This document shows, one piece after another, positions 1 to 10,905 of a stretch of DNA of 64,000 nt. The notes beneath the pieces were generated by a model, which was not told the DNA's origin, ran no database searches, and saw only the letters and a program-made list of their open reading frames with translations. Numbering within the stretch: position 1 is the stretch's first letter; each line of letters opens with the position of its first letter. The stretch is from Cordilura impudica (taxonomy: Eukaryota; Arthropoda; Insecta; Diptera; Scathophagidae), in NCBI GenBank assembly GCA_963682025.1, contig OY821518.1, forward strand, positions 129,381,043-129,445,042, given 5' to 3'. A program made the translations under genes and the position numbers.

Positions 1-470
1 CATAGTCGCGCATAGTCACGCATAGTCACTCACAGTCACGTACAGTCACGGAGTGATCTAAATGTCATTTTCCTTCATACGATCGATCTGAAACTTGGTC
101 CATAGTCTTGTTGTGACTATAGATTAATTTTGGGGTAGTCGCGCACAGGCGCGCATAGTCACGCGCAGTCACGGAGTGATCTAAATGTCATTTCCCCTAT
201 CCGATCGATCTGAAACTTGGTCGATAGACTTGTGTAAAAAAGATTAACTTTGACATAGTCACGCACAGTCACTGAGATATTAAAACCCCACTTCCCCTCA
301 TCCAATGGAGCTGAAACTTTGTCCTTAGACTTGTTGTGGCCAAAGATTAATTTTAAGATAGTCACACACAGTCACGCACAGTCATGGAGATATTCAAAAC
401 TCATATCCGTAAGGAAAGAAAGAGTTTTATTAAAAGCTTTGTTTTTATGGGTTAGATTATTTTTTATAAA
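1..470 (+). repeat. GTCACG minisatellite-type repeat, copy 1 (cut by window start)
   Basis: Degenerate tandem units of roughly 100-120 bp. Each contains repeated GTCACGCACAGTCACG blocks, an AGTGATYTAAA block, a CATTTCCCCTCATCC block, GATCTGAAACTTGGTC and TTGTTGTGACCAAAGATTAA. The same order recurs at 40,099-40,672, 63,403-63,912 and, inverted, 24,075-24,415. The 3' side (AACTCATATCC...GGTTAGATTATTT) matches the end of the 40-kb copy, so the repeat has a consistent 3' boundary. The 5' end lies outside the window. No coding signal is seen. Confidence 0.8.
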
Positions 471-1126
471 AACAATGACCGTTTTGTGTTTAGAAAGAAC
501 TAACCTCTATCTGAAAAATTGCATTATTTTTCTATTATTTATTTGAGTAGAAGAAACTAAAAATAAATAATACTTTGCAATGCTTTGGGAGCTTAAAAAT
601 TATGCGATATTTTAAAAAAGACTTTCAAATTAGTCTTGACTAAAATTATTATTTTTAGCTTTGTCTTATATTAAAAAAATGTTAAGTATTTCCATCTGAA
701 TTTGCTTGTAATATGTTAATTTATATATATACGGATAGATTGAATACAAAACAAGTGATTGAATACAAAGAGTATTAAATTCGGCTGTGTCGTGTTCTAA
801 ACACTATATTATAACCAAGGTTGTCAACACTGAGAGACAAAAAAGGTTAAAATTCAAATTATAATGACTCGATTTTTTACAATGATGTTTAAAATTAATA
901 AGATTATTAAAATTTTTTTATGTATTTTCGTGCTTTTTCAATTGAAAGCAATTATTGTATGCATTGAGCATAAATTTAAATACATACATTTTGATTTGTG
1001 TGTTTATCAGCAGCGATCTCAATATTTTCCGAGCAAAAAAAATAAATTTGATAGATTCTCCTATAGAGTTATTTTTATAATTTTATTAGTGATTATTGAA
1101 TGTAATAAATACACACAAACCTAATG
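471..1126. other. AT-rich stretch without a recognisable gene
   Basis: Mostly A+T runs. A hydrophobic 86-codon reading frame at 864-1,124 resembles nothing I know, and low complexity explains it. A short HINE-B-like scrap (AAGAGTATTAAATTCGGCTGTG) lies near 757-785. Confidence 0.5.
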
Positions 1127-1436
1127 TGACCGGGATCTATATGATAATTTGGATATTAAGTCGATCTCATAGGGGTCATTTGTTTAGGGACTAGGTCTGA
1201 ATATTCACCGATTTTGACCAATTTCAATAGCGTTCGTCCTATGGCCTGTACACCAAATTTTGTCAAAATATTTTCATATTTGCGACCCGTACGAAGACAC
1301 ACAGATGGACAGACGATGGGACGAATATCGCCAAATCGACTCAGAAACTGATTCTGAGTCAAATGTTTGTGGTAGCTACAAACATTAGCACCAATTCATT
1401 GTACCCTGAACACATACTGGTGTAGAGTATAAAAAT
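1127..1436 (-). mobile_element. HINE-A (DINE-1-like) repeat, 5' part only
   Basis: Read on the minus strand, it runs from a decayed TATAC...ACCAGTATGTG end, through AGTCGATTTGGCGATA and a GTCCATCTGTGTG block, into the conserved body that other copies share (CATAGGGGTCATTTG, GGGACTAGGTCTGAA, ATTTCAATAGCGTTCGTCC). The hairpin 3' end is missing. The arrangement matches full copies at 8,366-9,164 and 60,871-61,679. Confidence 0.75.
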
Positions 1437-1611
1437 ATAAAATACGTGGAAAATTTGTATCAAATAAAAGCGCATTTATTTTCTTCCTCATGTCCAGACG
1501 TTTATTGCTTTTAGTAGAAATATTTTATGAAATTTTATAATTAGCTCAACATTAATTTCAGATTTTTAGCCCATATCGTTTGAGTATAGAAATTGCAATA
1601 TTGCAATATAG

Positions 1612-3008
1612 AATTTCAAAACGTGCGGGTCGGATTATTGTGACACTGGATCTAAAACTTTAGCGTGCAAAATTTGAGCCAAAGCGGACAATGCTTTCTG
1701 AACGCGCTTTGGGTTCAAAGTTCAAAAATGCATTTATATGTAAAAATTATCAAAAAAATCATTTTTCACAAAAATTTTGGATATTAATAATTGCGCTTCA
1801 ATTAAATTAATTAATATACCATAATCTAGAGTAAATTAGCTTTCTAATAAAATAACAAAATCGATTATCGGTTGAAAAATAGACAAGGTATATCAAGTTC
1901 CCCAGGCAATAAATGCGCCGCAGGCCACTTGATTAAGAAAATTGAGCTTACATTTTTAAAGGCATTGAAATAATTTACAACAACAACAGTTTCGCATTCT
2001 CCTGATCCATGATCTTATGTAAACTATTTTGCAATCCGTCTATTGGTGTGCCGCTCTAAATGAATGTCAAAACGAAACGTATTGAAATAGTGCTAGAAAC
2101 TATTTCAAAATTTCCAATTTTACTTTTTCAAAAATTTTGTTCAAGAACTTTTCCGTTATTTTGTTCAAAAAAATTTGACCTTTGACCTTAAAGAGGGACA
2201 GTTTACAGTGTTTCAATTTAACTTTAATTTACAAGATTGAGAACTACTATCAAGAGTATAATATTTTGACCAAAAATATTTAAAATATGAAAACATCAGA
2301 AAGATGTAGTCGAAAAGTAGAAAAATTATGAAAAATCACACTTTTCTCCGCTGAAATAAAAACACTGCCCTCGCCAAATTCAGAACAGGATACCTACAAT
2401 ATTAGGCATTTTTTATCACATATATTTTGATAATAAGACCTTAAGGTCTAATCGTTGATTACGGAAAATTTCTTGAACAATATTTTTGAAAAAGAAAAAT
2501 TGGAGATTTTGATATAGTGCTAAAAAATACGAGCCGTTTCGATATTAATTTAGAACGGCACAACAATAGACGAGATGCAAAATACTTTATATAAGGTAAT
2601 TTTGGGATCAGGAGAATGCAAAAATGTTGTTGTTGTAAAACATTTCAATGTCTTTAAAAATGTGAGATCGATTTTCCTAATAAAGTGGTCAGCGGCGCAT
2701 TTATTGCCTGGGTAACTTGATATAACTTGGCTGTTTTTCAACCCAGAAGAGATTTTGTTATTTTATTAGAAAGATAATTTACTCTACACTGGTTTATTAA
2801 TTAATTTAATTGAAACGCAATTAATAATATCAAAATTTTTGTGAAAAATAATTTTTTTTTTTTTTGAAAATTTTTACATATAAATGCATTTTTGAAATTT
2901 TAACTCAATGCGCGTCCGGAAAGCATTGTCCGATTTGGCTCAAATTTTGCGCACTAAAGTTTTAGATCCAGTGTCCGACCCGCACACCTCAAAATTCGAC
3001 CAACATTT
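1612..3008. repeat. Long inverted repeat (foldback-like element)
   Basis: The left arm (about 1,612-2,200) and right arm (about 2,435-3,008) are reverse complements at moderate divergence. Matching blocks include GTGCGGGTCGGA near both tips, ACTGGATCTAAAACTTTAG, GCGCCGC...GGCAATAAATGCG, and TTCAAGAA.TTTTCCGT close to the loop. The loop is about 230 bp. No transposase is encoded, and short reading frames in the arms (such as 2,550-2,741) are mirror images in the two arms rather than genes. The arms differ by many substitutions and small indels, so the structure is old. A foldback or long-TIR non-autonomous DNA transposon is the likeliest explanation; I could not define a target duplication. 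Confidence 0.8.
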
Positions 3009-3359
3009 TTTTTTCATACAAACCGCTGTCACCCTTAATGAAATGTTTTTTAATAAGAGATTTTATGATAATTTCATAAATATGTTTTCGCGTGTTCATT
3101 ATTGCTGTCAAAAATGTCTTTTCAAAACTATAACTTAAGAAGCAGGAGTCGATATCATCATTTATATAATAAAAGTTTTCCGTAAATATAATTATCCTGC
3201 TCGTTATCTTGCAACTATTTACATATCTGATAAAATTAAGCGCGAAAAGCGCTAAGTTGGCAACACCGTTTTTTTTTTGTACATGTGAACGTTCACAAGC
3301 AAAATCAACAAGCAAACAAAAATGTGTATGCATCGCTGATACATATCTATATGGTCACA

Positions 3360-3668
3360 TGGTCTGTTATATATAAACATTTTTCAATATTTTAAGTTTT
3401 TAAAATGCAATTTTATTGGAGTATCTCAAAATTTCAATACGATCGAAATAACCTTTTCCCAGGTTAATAGTTTCTTTTGTGATTGAGCGTGGTTACAACA
3501 GACAGACAGACAGGCGAAAATCGCTAGTTCGGTTCGAGTTGTTATTAGGATCAAGCATATAAAGACTTTCTGGGTTCGCAAATAATTTTTTCGATTCGTT
3601 ACAAACGGAATGACAAATTGATATATACCCTCTGCGCAGTGGTGTGGAGGGTATAGAAAAACAAGAAA
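3360..3668 (-). mobile_element. HINE-B repeat, 5' part
   Basis: Reverse-complement reading starts TATACCCTCCACACCACTGC, then GGTATATATCAATTTGTCATTCCGTTTG. It later passes a CTGTCTGTCTGTTG tract and a CACGCTCAATCAC block. The same 5' module recurs at 22.5, 25.9, 28.4, 39.3 and 43.6 kb. The 3' hairpin end is absent. Confidence 0.75.
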
Positions 3669-4252
3669 GAATTAATATTGGGTCCATGCGGGCCCAAAAT
3701 ATACCCTATGCTAATAGTTTTGGAAAAGTAAAAAGTTTCGTAAAAAATAAACATATATATCTTCATATACTTAAATATTTTTAAGCATTTAAATAAACAT
3801 TTTATCAAATTTGAACTATCCGATTTTTACTAATCAAAATTTTTTAGCAGGATTAAATATCTAAACAATTAAAGGGAAATAATGATGTATATAAAAATTT
3901 AAACAAACAAGATTTTCGATTATTTTCAAAATCAAATATTACAAAAGCTATTCACAAAATTTAAATATTATTTTCTAGCCTTTATAAATTTAACAAGTTT
4001 CGTTGTAAAAATTTCCATTATGTTTAAGGCCGTTTTTTGAAAATAAAAAATAATAATCATTGATAAAATCCGGTTGACAACTTATCCGTCAAATAATTAA
4101 ATAACAATAACATGAGCGTTAAAGAATATACATATGTGTATATTGTTTAAAGACCTGGTGACCTTCGTTAGATTTACGGTGATTTTATAAGAAAAAATTT
4201 GGAATCTGACAAATATTAAAGAACAACTTTTAAATGTATTTATTAGGATATA
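3669..4252. other. AT-rich stretch, nothing recognised
   Basis: High A+T with no sustained coding frame, no inverted ends and no tandem structure that I can see. Confidence 0.4.
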
Positions 4253-4629
4253 TCTATTATATTAATAGGCTAGGCGATTTCTTGTGACCGACGTTTTGTT
4301 CTACCGTTTTATCCTGATTTTGATTAAACGTATATTATTTGAAAGGTATTTCTTTTTAGCCGATTTGCAGATTTACAGATTTTTAAATTCTTTCCTTTAT
4401 TTTGAGTAAATTGCATTTAAAGTTGCTACTAACACATACATAAAATTATACAATGCTATGTGTGTGTTTATTAAATTTGTTAATGTGTTTGTAAGAAAAA
4501 TGATTTTGTTTTTTGTGTTGATTTGTGAAATGGCTATAATTGATTGGCATACCTTTAGGGTCTTTATTTAATGAAAAAATACAATTTCCTAGAATTTGCA
4601 CTCGAATTTCGAGGGCTGGAATCTGCTAG
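4253..4629 (+). mobile_element. Helitron-like non-autonomous element, copy 1
   Basis: 377 bp starting TCTATTATATTAATAGGC and ending ...GGAATCTGCTAG. The 5'-TC, the 3'-CTAG, and a short hairpin (CTCGAATTTCGAG, 4,601-4,613) 12 nt before the CTAG are the classical Helitron terminal signals. The insertion lies between A and T, as is known for Helitrons. A second copy with the same two ends is at 54,074-54,445. It has no coding capacity, so it would need a Rep/helicase in trans. Confidence 0.8.
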
Positions 4630-5219
4630 TATATATATAAAATGCTTAAACTTTCTAAAACATGATAAATTATATACAAGAAGTTTTAAATAGGGAAAAT
4701 TGGAAATTTTTTCAAATGAAAAAACTGTAGTATGGAAATTTATCTGAAAGAAAAACTTCTTATATCAAAAGTGTTGCAAAAAAGAATTATGGAAATCTTA
4801 AATAATTTTTATTTTTATTTTTATTAAAATCTATAAATATTGGTTTAATTTTGTAATAATAACTAGGAACTTTTTTAAAGAAAATGTACACTTTCATTAT
4901 TATTTTCCCTTCATATTGGCGATTTTATTTCGGGATAAAGTGTGACACTACCGGTCTAAGAAATACGTCACTTGGTGTAAAACCATACATATACACTCAT
5001 GAAGCAAATGCTACAACTACAAGACCACAACAACAACAACAACAATACAACAATTACAGCAAGCACATACGAAGTACAAAATTTAGAATAACAACAACAA
5101 CAATTACAAAATAGAAGGTTTTCCAGAGTTTTTTTTTGCATATTCTTTGAATTCTCGGAGTCTATTGAAACGATTTGTATGATTTTAAACAGAAAACTGC
5201 TCATAATGTCAGTGAATCA
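4630..5219. other. AT-rich stretch with CAA-repeat tracts
   Basis: Contains (CAA)n tracts at about 5,027-5,055 and 5,088-5,106. These create a Gln/Thr-rich 76-codon frame (4,884-5,114) that I do not regard as a gene. Confidence 0.5.
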
Positions 5220-5390
5220 TTTGCACTAAAAAGAGGAAACCTGGGTGACCTATTGAGTGCGTAATCTAGATTTCCACAGATGGACGGACAGACTGACGGA
5301 CTTATTTTGTTTCCTCTTATTAAAAACGGAATCACAACTTATATGTATCCTGTTTACAGTGATGAGAAGTGTATAAATATATGGAAAGTT
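5220..5390 (-). mobile_element. Decayed HINE-type fragment
   Basis: Carries GGACGGACAGACTGACGGAC, AACGGAATCACAACTTATATG and a degraded hairpin-like TGTTTACAGTGATGAGAAGTGTATAAA. This is the same order as the 5' half of HINE-B on the minus strand, but heavily mutated. Confidence 0.5.
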
Positions 5391-6759
5391 AGAATAAAAA
5401 TTAAATTATCATTAGAAAATTGTGGATATAGTTTTTTTTTTATTATATGAAAGAGTGTAAAGAGATATTATGAAAATCCTTAATTTTGGAATACTAGTTC
5501 CTTTCTATCGCAGATGCTCTTAGAATATCTATATTTTAAAAATAATAATAACATTTTATATTAAAACTAAAAAAAAAAACCTTTTTCTTTAATCCTTAAA
5601 GTGCACCGTTAGTCGGTTCGACTAACACCAATCGCAATTTGTGTTATTTCTCCTCTCAAAGTTAATTAATTATTAATTTTTCTTTATTAAACAAAAATTT
5701 TAAAAGTAAATGTATAATAAATATATAAACGATTATGTTGTTGAGCAATATTCATAAAAATTAAAAAATTCACATGACCGAACAATCCAGTAAGTGTGTA
5801 TGTGAAACAAAACAATGGTTCAAATATCCGGCCAGACCATTCTAAAAATTAACAATGAAACAATCTTTATAATAATAATAATATTAAAACAATAATAATA
5901 ACAATGTTGAATCAAATAACTGACGATGGCTTAAGAAACAGAAACCGGAATTTTAAAAAATATTCACAGCGTGGTTATGAGTTTTAGAAAAATGTAGTTC
6001 TTATTCTCCACTCTGTACCCTCAAAATTTAAATTAAAAAATGTATGTTGCTTTATGCATTAATTGCAAACTAACTGAAACCTATAGAAACAAAAACAAAA
6101 TTAGTTAATTAAAAATTTGTTAATGAAACCAAAATGCTTCGAGGTAAACATTTTTTGGCATCAACTTTTCCATACAAAATTTTTAAAACATATTTTTAAG
6201 CAAATTATCAAGAATATAAATTTAGAAGAGGGGCTTATCTTTTGTTAACTTCTTAAATCAGACCGACAAAACACTGATACGTTAGATATAAACTCATATT
6301 GCGAATTCTTCTGTCCAAAATATTTTTGGTCGATGTTACATACGGATTGTGGAGTGTATAAAAACAGTTAATTTTATAATATTTGAATTTGTTTTAGTTT
6401 ATACTATTTTTTAAAAAATTCAGTGGCTGCGGTTGAAGATGAACTCCGATTGGCCTAAAATTTCACATAAAATTTCTATTTGAACAGATCCTACTTAAAA
6501 TCGAAGTTAAAATCCAAAGCAGAACGAAAAAAAAACGATTACAATTAAGGCAACTGATGTTTTAAGTAAATTTAACTAATTTTATATATAATTTATATAT
6601 TTTATAGTTATAAATTAAGGATTAATATGTGTGCGTGTGTTTGAGTGAGAGACAGTAGGAGAAGAAAATTTATACTATAGAGAATATGAAAATCCTTAAA
6701 AAATGGTATTATTAGTTCGAAAATGCCAAAAGATTATTTATATCTGTTCAAATAGCTAA
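5391..6759. other. AT-rich stretch, no gene seen
   Basis: Only AT-rich low-complexity sequence plus AAT-triplet tracts around 5,870-5,900. A compact 8-bp-stem hairpin, GTTAGTCG-GTT-CGACTAAC, lies near 5,608-5,627; no function can be assigned. Confidence 0.45.
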
Positions 6760-7435
6760 TTTAACTCTCATCGTCACTAACTAAAAATGGGTGGGATCGG
6801 ACCCGTGGGCGTGGCATCCCCATACAAAGTAAATATTTAATTTCATGTAGATGGAGTACTGTAATCATGAAAGCCTTGGAACTTTGTCAGAGTTCATGAG
6901 TTATTAATGTGAGTAGTTGGACTAAAAAATGGGCGTGGCACCACCTATACAAAAAATATGAAGTATTATGAGAGTGACAATCTTGAAACTTTTTACAAGT
7001 TCATTAATTACCAATGTGAGTAGTCGTGGAAAATATAGGCGGAATCAAGATCAAAAATCGCCAAAATCAAAAATCGCAATAAACAAAAATCGCCAAAATC
7101 AAAAATCACAAAAACAGATATCGTCAAAGTCTAACATTGCCAAAACGAAAATCGCAAATTACAAAAAACGCCAAAAACAAAAATCGCCAAAGACAAAAAT
7201 TGCCAGAACCGAAAATCGCGGATAGCCAAATCGCAAAAAACAAAAATCGACAAAATCAAAGATTGCCAAAACTGAAAATCGCGAATAATAAAAATCGAAA
7301 AACAAAAAGCGGCAAAATCAAAAATCACAAAATACCAAAATCGCCATAACCGAAAATCGCAAATAACAAAATCGCAAAAAATAAAAATCGACAAAATAAA
7401 AAATCGATGGGTGTAGCACATCGGGTTACTGCTAG
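6760..7435 (+). mobile_element. Helitron-like element, 3' part, with internal degenerate minisatellite
   Basis: Repeated modules GGGCGTGGCAYC, CATACAAAGTAAATA and GAGTACTGTAATCATGA also occur at 51,253-51,683 and 62,680-63,400. The segment ends GGGTTACTGCTAG followed by T, a Helitron-style CTAG terminus. Between about 7,035 and 7,420 lies a degenerate array built on CCAAAATCAAAAATCGC. It creates Lys/Gln-rich reading frames on both strands (6,968-7,225; 7,137-7,349; 7,131-7,460) that are repeat artefacts. The 5' end is not identified. Confidence 0.6.
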
Positions 7436-7683
7436 TAAGATATATAACAAAAATTAACAATGGAAACCTAAAGGTTTTCTTCTAAAACCTCATCTATAAT
7501 GTTAATTGTTAACTTTTATTTCATTAAGAATCATATCATCTCAATCGGATTTGAGAAGAAATTTAAGTAAATTTTTGAAAAAAATTAAAATTTCAATTTC
7601 TGAAAAAATATAAAATTTTTGAAAAAAAAAAAATTAAAAGAGTAGAGTAAACGGTATTTCATTCGTTTCGCAATAAAAATAAA
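7436..7683. other. AT-rich stretch, nothing recognised
   Basis: Short AT-rich interval between the Helitron-like end and the next repeat. No features. Confidence 0.4.
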
Positions 7684-7710
7684 GAAATATTATCAATATC
7701 TTAAATTTCG

Positions 7711-7776
7711 AGATTACGAAAGAAAAATCCCGGGATTTACAAATCTCGACTCACGAGATTTTTCTTTCGTAATCAC
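7711..7776. repeat. 18-bp-stem inverted repeat
   Basis: GATTACGAAAGAAAAATC and its reverse complement are separated by about 30 bp. The left half resembles the 3' end of the frame at 26,389-26,607 (shared TTACGAAAGAAAAATC), so this may be a scrap of the same repeat family. Evidence is thin. Confidence 0.45.
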
Positions 7777-7794
7777 AATTTCTGTTTGACTTCC

Positions 7795-8355
7795 CATCAT
7801 TCTCTCTGTCTGTTCGTCCATCTTTGTAATCAAATTACAGGTCGAAAATATGAATATATTTTGATGGAAATTAGTGTGTAATCTTTTATTGGCCACAGGG
7901 CAAACGCTATTGAAAATCGGTACATGTTCAGGCCTAGCCCCCAAAAAAATAACAACTATCAGACCGACTAAAATTTGGTGTATGTAGTCTATTATACCCA
8001 CTAATTGGTAGTTCAAAAATAAACCTTGTAGGGCCACTTTAGTCAAAGTCTCCATAAAAAGCAGATTCCCGATTTTTACTTAAATCTATCAGAAAAACCA
8101 AAATATTGCATAGATTTTTCTCCAATTTGGTTTGTATGTTTTTGAGAAGAGTAAGTGACTTTTTGATGCAGTCTTCACATGAAACTAATATCAGATATTC
8201 ACTTTTTCATATCTGCTCCTCACAAATTAATAAGAATACTACTAAAATTTGGTTCATGTTCATTTTCTATGTCTGGATATTGCCTCAGCAAAGTTGTATC
8301 GGAGACCCTCTCTCGAATCGCATGGTATAGGGTATAGAGTCAGTCTAGATATGTA
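7795..8355 (+). mobile_element. HINE-A repeat, truncated copy
   Basis: Runs from the (TCTCTGTCTGTTCGTCC) microsatellite position through AATCAAATTACAGGTCGAAAATATGAATA and the GGGCAAACGCTATTGAAAATCGG block to GCATGGTATAGGGTATAGAG, ending in a mutated hairpin region (GTCAGTCTAGATATG). It lacks the TATACCC 5' end and abuts a full-length copy in the same orientation. Confidence 0.75.
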
Positions 8356-8365
8356 TATGTAATAT

Positions 8366-9164
8366 TTATAACCTATACCACTATGTGGTTTGGGTATAAT
8401 GACTTTGTGCTGCTGTTTGTAACAACCAAAAATATTTGACCTACACCCATCTTTAATTATACCGATCGAATCAATATCACTATCTGATTCGATTTAACGA
8501 TGTCCGTCCGTCTGTCCGTCTGTGTGTCCATGTAAAGCTTGTAATCAAACTGCAGGTCGAAAATATGAAGATATTTTGACGAAATTTGGTATTTGATCTT
8601 TTGTCGGCCATGGGATGAACGCTGTTGAAATTGGTGAGAATCGGTCCTTGTTCAGACCTAGCCCCCATACAAATGACCCCTATGAAATCAACATATATTG
8701 CCATAAGATCCAAATTATCATACAAATCTTAGTCAAATTGGGTTTGTATGTATATATTACATCCATTAATCAGTAGTTCAAAAATGATCCCTATTGGACA
8801 ACTCTTAGTCATAGGCCCCATAGAGAGCTGCTTCCCGATCTTCACTTAAATCTTTCAAAAAACAAAAATATTGCACTGATTCTTCTCAAATTTTGTTTGT
8901 ATGTATTTTTGCAAAATACAAGAGACTTTACCAAACATGGTCAGGATCGGTCCATTTTTTGGCCTAGTCCCCATATAGATATAGCATCCGATATGAATTT
9001 TTTCATATCTTCAGCCGAAAAAATTAATAAAAATCCCACTCAAATTTGGTTTATGCTTATTTTCTATATCCAGTTAGTTGGGCCTGAGAGATACGGTCTC
9101 TAAACGCATGGTATAGGGTATCGTATAGTCGCTCTAGACCGACTATAATTTTCATACTTGTTTT
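8366..9164 (+). mobile_element. HINE-A repeat, near full length
   Basis: Starts CTATACCACTATGTGGTTTGGGTATAATGAC and has CGATTTAACGATGTCCGTCC with its GTCCGTCTGTCC tract. It ends GGGTATCGTATAGTCGCTCTAGACCGACTATAATTTTCATACTTGTTTT, where the palindrome forms a hairpin. The layout (5' TATACCC, GTCC microsatellite, 3' hairpin followed by CTTGTTTT) parallels Drosophila DINE-1/INE-1, a Helentron-associated non-autonomous family. That assignment is by layout and remembered motifs, not by alignment. Reading frames inside it are not genes. Confidence 0.8.
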
Positions 9165-9804
9165 AATTAATTTTAAAAATAGGTGTTCGTTTTTAAAATC
9201 ATTTATAAATTGATTTCTATATACCAAAATATCCATAGTTAAAAAAAAATAAAATCGAAATAATTTTTGGGAGTTCCATAAGAGTCCCACTAAAAATCCA
9301 ATGTGTGTTAAATTCATTATTATCAATTTAGCACTAAAAAAATGCATAATAAAAATATTTGTTTTTTTTTTAACATTTTTCTGTTTTCGACATGGAAATT
9401 TCTCAAAACGTATTTTACGAGAAATTGCTTTGCTTATTTTGATTTACTTAAAAGAAAATTTTTAGAGGATGCCAATTTTGAAGCACAATTCGAAGATTTT
9501 GAAGACAACTTATTGGTTTAAAAATTTTCTTAATTTGTTGAAAAATACAGGTAAACTGAAAAAAGCAAAGGCCGTCATATGAAAACTATCTGCTTTAAGT
9601 TTTTTTGTTGGACTAATGAATCAGGCTGCAACAAAGGTAAGTATTTGATTGTCAATTCTTTACAATTTTACTAAAAAAAAACTCCTTAAAATATTGATTA
9701 CATTGATCAAAAGCAAAAAAAAAAAAAAATCATCTTAAAATATGTACATATTTACAAATAAACTTTGGAACGCTGCCGCTTCTGAAATATCGTAGTTTTT
9801 ATAT
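9165..9804. other. AT-rich stretch, nothing recognised
   Basis: Poly-A/T rich and without repeats shared elsewhere in the window that I can see. It ends at the 8-bp target duplication of the next element. Confidence 0.4.
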
Positions 9805-9812
9805 ATGTACAT

Positions 9813-10193
9813 TAGGCCGGGTCGATTTGTGGGGAGGAAAAAAATCGCCCATTGCTCAGTGAAAATCGTATTCTAGGGATCAAAATAAGAAACTTTGCCG
9901 AAGGAAGCATACCTCTAGAACGAATTCTGATGTCCCAGAATTTGGGTAGAACTTTTGGGTAGTATGACCGACCCCCACTAACTTTGGAGGCCCGACCCAC
10001 CCACGCCAGTGGCACACCGCCTGGAACTCCCCTGTGGGGTTCCCCATATAAACATTTCAAAAAAACGCCAGTTTTGGCACTTTACATGAAAAAATCAGCG
10101 AAATGCCTATGTTTTTTTTCTTTTTGGAGTTTATTTTTCTCTTTAGAAATTTATTTAGTCAGAACATATGTAAATAAAAAAATGAATTTAATT
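9813..10193 (+). repeat. Left terminal inverted repeat of the 3.77-kb transposon
   Basis: Matches the reverse complement of 13,113-13,582. Shared blocks include GCCCATTGCTCAGTG, CCTTCGGCAAAGTTTCTTA (reversed), GGTCGGTCATAC (reversed), and TCAGAACATATGTAAAT at the inner limit. It is much less A+T-rich than its surroundings. Reading frames 9,812-10,060 and 9,984-10,196 lie in this repeat and are not genes. Confidence 0.85.
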
Positions 10194-10218
10194 TAGTAAT
10201 AGAAAAGAAATTAAAAAA

Positions 10219-10690
10219 ATTTATTAGAAATTTGCGTTTTTTACAACCCTTTTAAAATCAAGGCATCACTGTGATGCATTTGCTTGTCGTAAACTTAGTT
10301 GTGTGGGTTGTTTATTCAACCCTTTTAAAAAATGAACGTATCACTGTGACACAATTGCATGTTGTAAAATTGCTTGGGTGGGTTTTTTAAGCCACCACAA
10401 GACACAGCTGCATGTCGTAAACTTACTTGTGTAGTTTTTTTATAGCACCTACTTAAGAAATGAAGGTTGTTTTTACAACCCTTTTTATGGGTTTTTTATG
10501 GCACCTTCTTAAGAAATGCGCGTTTTTTGCAACCATTTTAACAATCAAGGTATCACTGTAATACACCGCTACCCTTTTAAAAAATGAACGTATCACTGTG
10601 ACACAATTGCAGGTCGTAAAATTGCTTGTGTGGGTTTTTAAGCCACCACAAGGCACAACAGGTAGAATTGAAATTACCATTTCATTCTTA
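10219..10690 (+). repeat. Subterminal tandem repeat array of the 3.77-kb transposon
   Basis: Four to five degenerate units of about 90-110 bp. Each carries variants of ATCACTGTGACACA, TTGCATGTCGTAAA, TTACTTGTGTGGG and ACAACCCTTTTAAAA. Repeated subterminal motifs are typical transposase-binding regions in hAT-type elements (established for that group). Binding here is inferred. Confidence 0.7.
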
Positions 10691-10710
10691 TTACATCATC
10701 TCGTAGACCA

Positions 10711-10717
10711 TATATAA
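10711..10717 (+). promoter_or_regulatory. Putative TATA box for the transposase gene
   Basis: TATATAA lies about 190 bp upstream of the first open frame and 30-35 bp upstream of a possible start region (GCATTAAGTCGTTG), followed by an A-rich leader. This is positional evidence only. Confidence 0.4.
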
Positions 10718-10905
10718 CGCAACAGTTTTTGTGAATGCATTAAGTCGTTGTGAAGAACTCAAAGTGTGAAGTGCTAATTTCAGATAAAAAAATATTTAAA
10801 AAAAAATAATAAGTGAAGTGACCATTCCAAATCAAAAAGTTTACAATAAATCCACCATCCTCTACACCGCAAGATGAAGCAACATCAACAACTATCGAAA
10901 ACCCA

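Noticed and set aside
1..400. CRISPR-like array (regular GTCACG repeats with spacers)
   Set aside because: Units are degenerate, the spacers are themselves repetitive, and the genome is eukaryotic.
864..1124. 86-codon hydrophobic membrane-like protein
   Set aside because: Composition is explained by A/T runs; no signal, domain or conservation evidence is visible.
5023..5106. Gln-rich host exon
   Set aside because: Plain CAA microsatellite tracts with no splice sites or flanking coding frame.
5600..5635. Possible tRNA T-arm (GTTAGTCGGTTCGACTAAC followed by ACC)
   Set aside because: The GGTTCGA is in a simple 8-bp-stem hairpin. The T-loop register is wrong, and no acceptor, D or anticodon arm can be found upstream.
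6968..7460. Lys/Gln-rich and Phe/Ile-rich proteins on opposite strands
   Set aside because: Both come from the same degenerate CCAAAATCAAAAATCGC array; complementary-strand open frames are expected.
8480..9103. Several 60-95-codon frames resembling one another (MADKRSNTKF..., SVHPMADKRS...)
   Set aside because: They recur at 48.3, 49.2 and 61.3 kb because they lie in HINE-A repeats. They occur in both orientations, with changing stops and no common protein domain.
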